Source: Planctomycetota bacterium (GTDB lineage Bacteria > Planctomycetota > Planctomycetia > Pirellulales > Pirellulaceae). From it: a stretch of 6,662 nucleotides of DNA. A program made the translations under genes and the position numbers. Under the pieces are notes generated by a model, which ran no database searches, had not been told where the DNA came from, and saw only the letters and a program-made list of their open reading frames with translations. This document shows, in pieces, positions 5,348 through 6,662 of the stretch (its first letter is position 1; each line of letters begins with the position of its first letter). The stretch is taken from positions 1 through 6,662 of the forward strand of contig JAHWKS010000323.1 in the NCBI GenBank assembly GCA_019347795.1, given 5' to 3'.

Positions 5348-6202
5348 CTACGCCACGAACTCCGGCTCGACCAGCGTTGGAATGACGCCGCTGGCGTGCC
5401 CCTCGGCCAGCAGGCGGCGCACCGCTTCGCGACCCGTGGGGCCGAAGTCGAGCGTCCAGTCGTTCACGTACATCCCTACGAAACGGTCGGCCTTGCTGCG
5501 GTCGAGTCCCCGGCCGAAGCCGAGGGCGTAATCGAGCGCCTCCCGGCGATGCTCCAGCCCGTAGCGAATGCTCTCTTTCAGCAACCGGTGCACGTCGCGC
5601 ATGACCGGCACGCCGAGATCTTTGCGTAAGGCATTGGCGCCGAGCGGAAGCGGCAGGCCGGTCTGCTCCCGCCACCAGCGTCCCAAGTCCACAATCAGCT
5701 TCAGCCCCTGGTCTGCGTAGGTGAGCTGTCCCTCGTGAATAATGAGTCCGGCGTCGATCGCACGTCCTTCATGCTCGCCGGCGGCGACGACGTCGAGGAT
5801 CTCATCGAACGGGACCACGACGTGCTCGAAGTCGGCGCCCAAGCACAACCGCAGGGTCAGGTACGCCGTGGTCAGCGTGCCGGGAACGGCGATCACGAGC
5901 GACCGCAACTCCTCCAGCGGCCGGGCTTCGCGGGCGACGACCATCGGCCCGTAATCGTCCCCCATGCTCGCCCCGCACGAGCAGAGCACGTACTTGTCGG
6001 CCAGGTGGGCGTACGCGTGCAGGCTGACAGCCGTCAGCTCCAGCTCTCCTTGAAACGCCCGGCGGTTGAGCGTCTCGATATCGACCAGTTCATGCTCGAA
6101 GCAATAAGAGCCCGTGTCGATCTTGTCCTTCGCCAGCGCGTAGAACATGAAGGCGTCGTCGGGGTCGGGGCTATGCCCCACGCGAATCAATTGCTCAGCC
6201 AC
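5348..6202 (-). CDS. mqnD: Menaquinone biosynthesis MqnA/MqnD-family protein, most likely MqnD
   Basis: 284-aa protein of the DUF178/VitK2_biosynth fold, related to periplasmic substrate-binding proteins but lacking a signal peptide. Motifs: GHSPDPDDAFMFYAL (9-23), CGASMGDDYGPMVVA (76-90), AVPGTLTTAYL (105-115), DAGLIIHEGQLTY (150-162) and LPLPLGANALRKDLG (183-197). His156 in HEG corresponds to the residue proposed as catalytic in MqnD (1,4-dihydroxy-6-naphthoate synthase), which cleaves cyclic dehypoxanthinyl futalosine. MqnA shares the fold, and the choice of MqnD rests on the HEGQLTY and LPLG motifs. The length fits MqnD. The start is a GTG preceded by GAGGA at 6 nt. The other futalosine-pathway genes are not in the window. 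A small membrane-protein gene follows 9 bp downstream. Confidence 0.85.
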   Translation of the reverse strand: MAEQLIRVGHSPDPDDAFMFYALAKDKIDTGSYCFEHELVDIETLNRRAFQGELELTAVSLHAYAHLADKYVLCSCGASMGDDYGPMVVAREARPLEELRSLVIAVPGTLTTAYLTLRLCLGADFEHVVVPFDEILDVVAAGEHEGRAIDAGLIIHEGQLTYADQGLKLIVDLGRWWREQTGLPLPLGANALRKDLGVPVMRDVHRLLKESIRYGLEHRREALDYALGFGRGLDRSKADRFVGMYVNDWTLDFGPTGREAVRRLLAEGHASGVIPTLVEPEFVA

Positions 6203-6208
6203 GAAGAA

Positions 6209-6213
6209 TCCTC
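6209..6213 (-). promoter_or_regulatory. Ribosome binding site deciding the GTG start of mqnD
   Basis: Minus-strand GAGGA is followed by 6 nt and then GTG (6202-6200). The overlapping upstream ATG on the same strand is out of frame and closes after six codons, so GTG is the start best supported. Confidence 0.7.
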
Positions 6214-6272
6214 ATTGCAAAGAAGCCGCCATCATGTCGCAATCGCCGCAGTGCGGCAACGGGGCGGCCATA

Positions 6273-6322
6273 GTCGCCTTTCGCTCCGCGCTGGGGATGT
6301 ACTTACTCGGAGCGAAGACGAC
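6273..6322. repeat. Inverted repeat hairpin upstream of mqnD
   Basis: TTCGCTCCG (6280-6288) pairs perfectly with CGGAGCGAA (6308-6316) around a 19-base loop. GTCG (6273-6276) and CGAC (6319-6322) extend the stem past a short bulge. The arm sequence GTCGCCTTTCGCTCCG resembles an intergenic repeat I recall from planctomycete genomes. It sits in the 213-bp spacer between the upstream gene's stop (6416) and mqnD, about 70 bp before the mqnD start, so it could fold in the mqnD leader RNA. No promoter could be placed with confidence in this spacer. Confidence 0.7.
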
Positions 6323-6386
6323 AATCTCCGGCTACCGCCGTTTCACAGAAACCGCAAAGCGGATCGCGCGATAACAGCGCCGTCTA

Positions 6387-6426
6387 CTACAGCGGGACGC
6401 ACGCGCTCACGGCTGCTACAGCGGGA
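6387..6426. repeat. 11-bp direct repeat at the end of the upstream gene
   Basis: CTACAGCGGGA occurs at 6387-6397 and again at 6416-6426, 29 bp apart. The second copy contains the TAG stop of the minus-strand gene and encodes its last residues, so the first copy may be a remnant of a small duplication of the gene's 3' end. Both copies are exact. Confidence 0.6.
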
Positions 6427-6661
6427 AGTCTTCCTCGGTGGCCTGCTTTTGATAGATGGGCATGTGGCGGTAGTAGACCTCGAGGATCATGGTGGCCATC
6501 GAGGTGCAGTAGAGGCGGCCGCCGCGCTCGGCGCCGTGATCGCCGCGCAAATGCCAGCTTCCTTCGGTGGGGCCGTCCTTCGACTGGAGCGCGACCAGCG
6601 TGTCGCGCATCTTCTCGTTCCACTTCTCCCAGACTTCCCACTGGGGATCCCCCTTCTCGCC
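6416..6661 (-). CDS. C-terminal fragment of a prenyltransferase/squalene-oxidase repeat-like protein
   Basis: The frame is open from the window edge to a TAG at 6418-6416, giving the last 81 residues of a protein that begins outside the window. It contains EVWEKWNEKMRDTLVALQ, then DGPTEGSWHL, GGRLYCTSMATMILEVYYRH and MPIYQKQATEEDFPL. The pattern of a glycine-rich GSW turn, followed by a small-residue helix and LEVYYR, matches the terminal repeat of alpha/alpha-toroid proteins (squalene-hopene cyclase or prenyltransferase-like), which are common in planctomycetes as large proteins of unknown role. The catalytic region is not visible, so enzyme activity cannot be claimed. An internal ATG at 6610 is inside this domain and is unlikely to be the start. 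It is on the same strand as mqnD but 213 bp upstream of it. Confidence 0.75.
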   Translation of the reverse strand, partial: GEKGDPQWEVWEKWNEKMRDTLVALQSKDGPTEGSWHLRGDHGAERGGRLYCTSMATMILEVYYRHMPIYQKQATEEDFPL

Positions 6662-6662
6662 G

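Noticed and set aside
6213..6241. TTGCGA - 17 bp - TGCAAT as a promoter for mqnD (minus strand)
   Set aside because: The transcript would start at or after the ribosome binding site, leaving no room for the GAGGA that precedes the GTG start.
6147..6374. 75-aa plus-strand frame across the mqnD leader
   Set aside because: It starts inside mqnD on the opposite strand and reads through the hairpin repeat; no domain or ribosome binding site supports it.

Overview
The window looks like a GC-rich planctomycete chromosome, probably of the Pirellula group. Three things point there. First, a Ser/Thr kinase is joined through one membrane helix to a long WD40 region, an architecture typical of that phylum. 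Second, the intergenic DNA carries heptamer tandem repeats and an 'AACCCGAAGCGTC' hairpin element that I recall from planctomycete genomes. Third, there is a futalosine-pathway menaquinone gene. The assignment rests on recalled family knowledge and was not searched.

Layout. Positions 2-3570 (+) hold one large gene that is cut off at its 5' end by the window edge and split by an apparent one-base deletion near 325. It encodes a kinase C-lobe, an arginine-rich stop-transfer stretch and membrane helix, a PEGA-like beta domain, about 14 WD40-like blades and a duplicated helical tail. Its first 147 bases contain an 87-bp-period in-frame duplication made of TGACTCC heptamers, placed just before the DFG motif. 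A 45-bp convergent gap with a different heptamer array separates it from a small two-cluster ferredoxin on the minus strand (3616-4011). A 253-bp divergent intergenic region follows (4012-4264), with a 21-bp-arm inverted repeat, a perfect GC palindrome and a TATAAT box. It leads into a plus-strand metallo-beta-lactamase-fold hydrolase (4265-5005). After an 81-bp convergent gap come two minus-strand genes that read as an operon: an MqnD-like menaquinone enzyme (5348-6202), then a two-helix membrane protein (5087-5338) 9 bp downstream. A 213-bp spacer with another hairpin repeat separates mqnD from the C-terminal end of a minus-strand protein resembling prenyltransferase/squalene-oxidase repeat proteins (6416-6661, continuing past the window).

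Functionally these are mostly independent housekeeping and signalling genes: a receptor-like kinase, an electron carrier, a hydrolase and quinone biosynthesis. I see no phage, CRISPR, transposase, tRNA or rRNA. The most unusual material is the in-frame repeat insertion in the kinase, the two-propeller receptor architecture, and the several families of short repeats.
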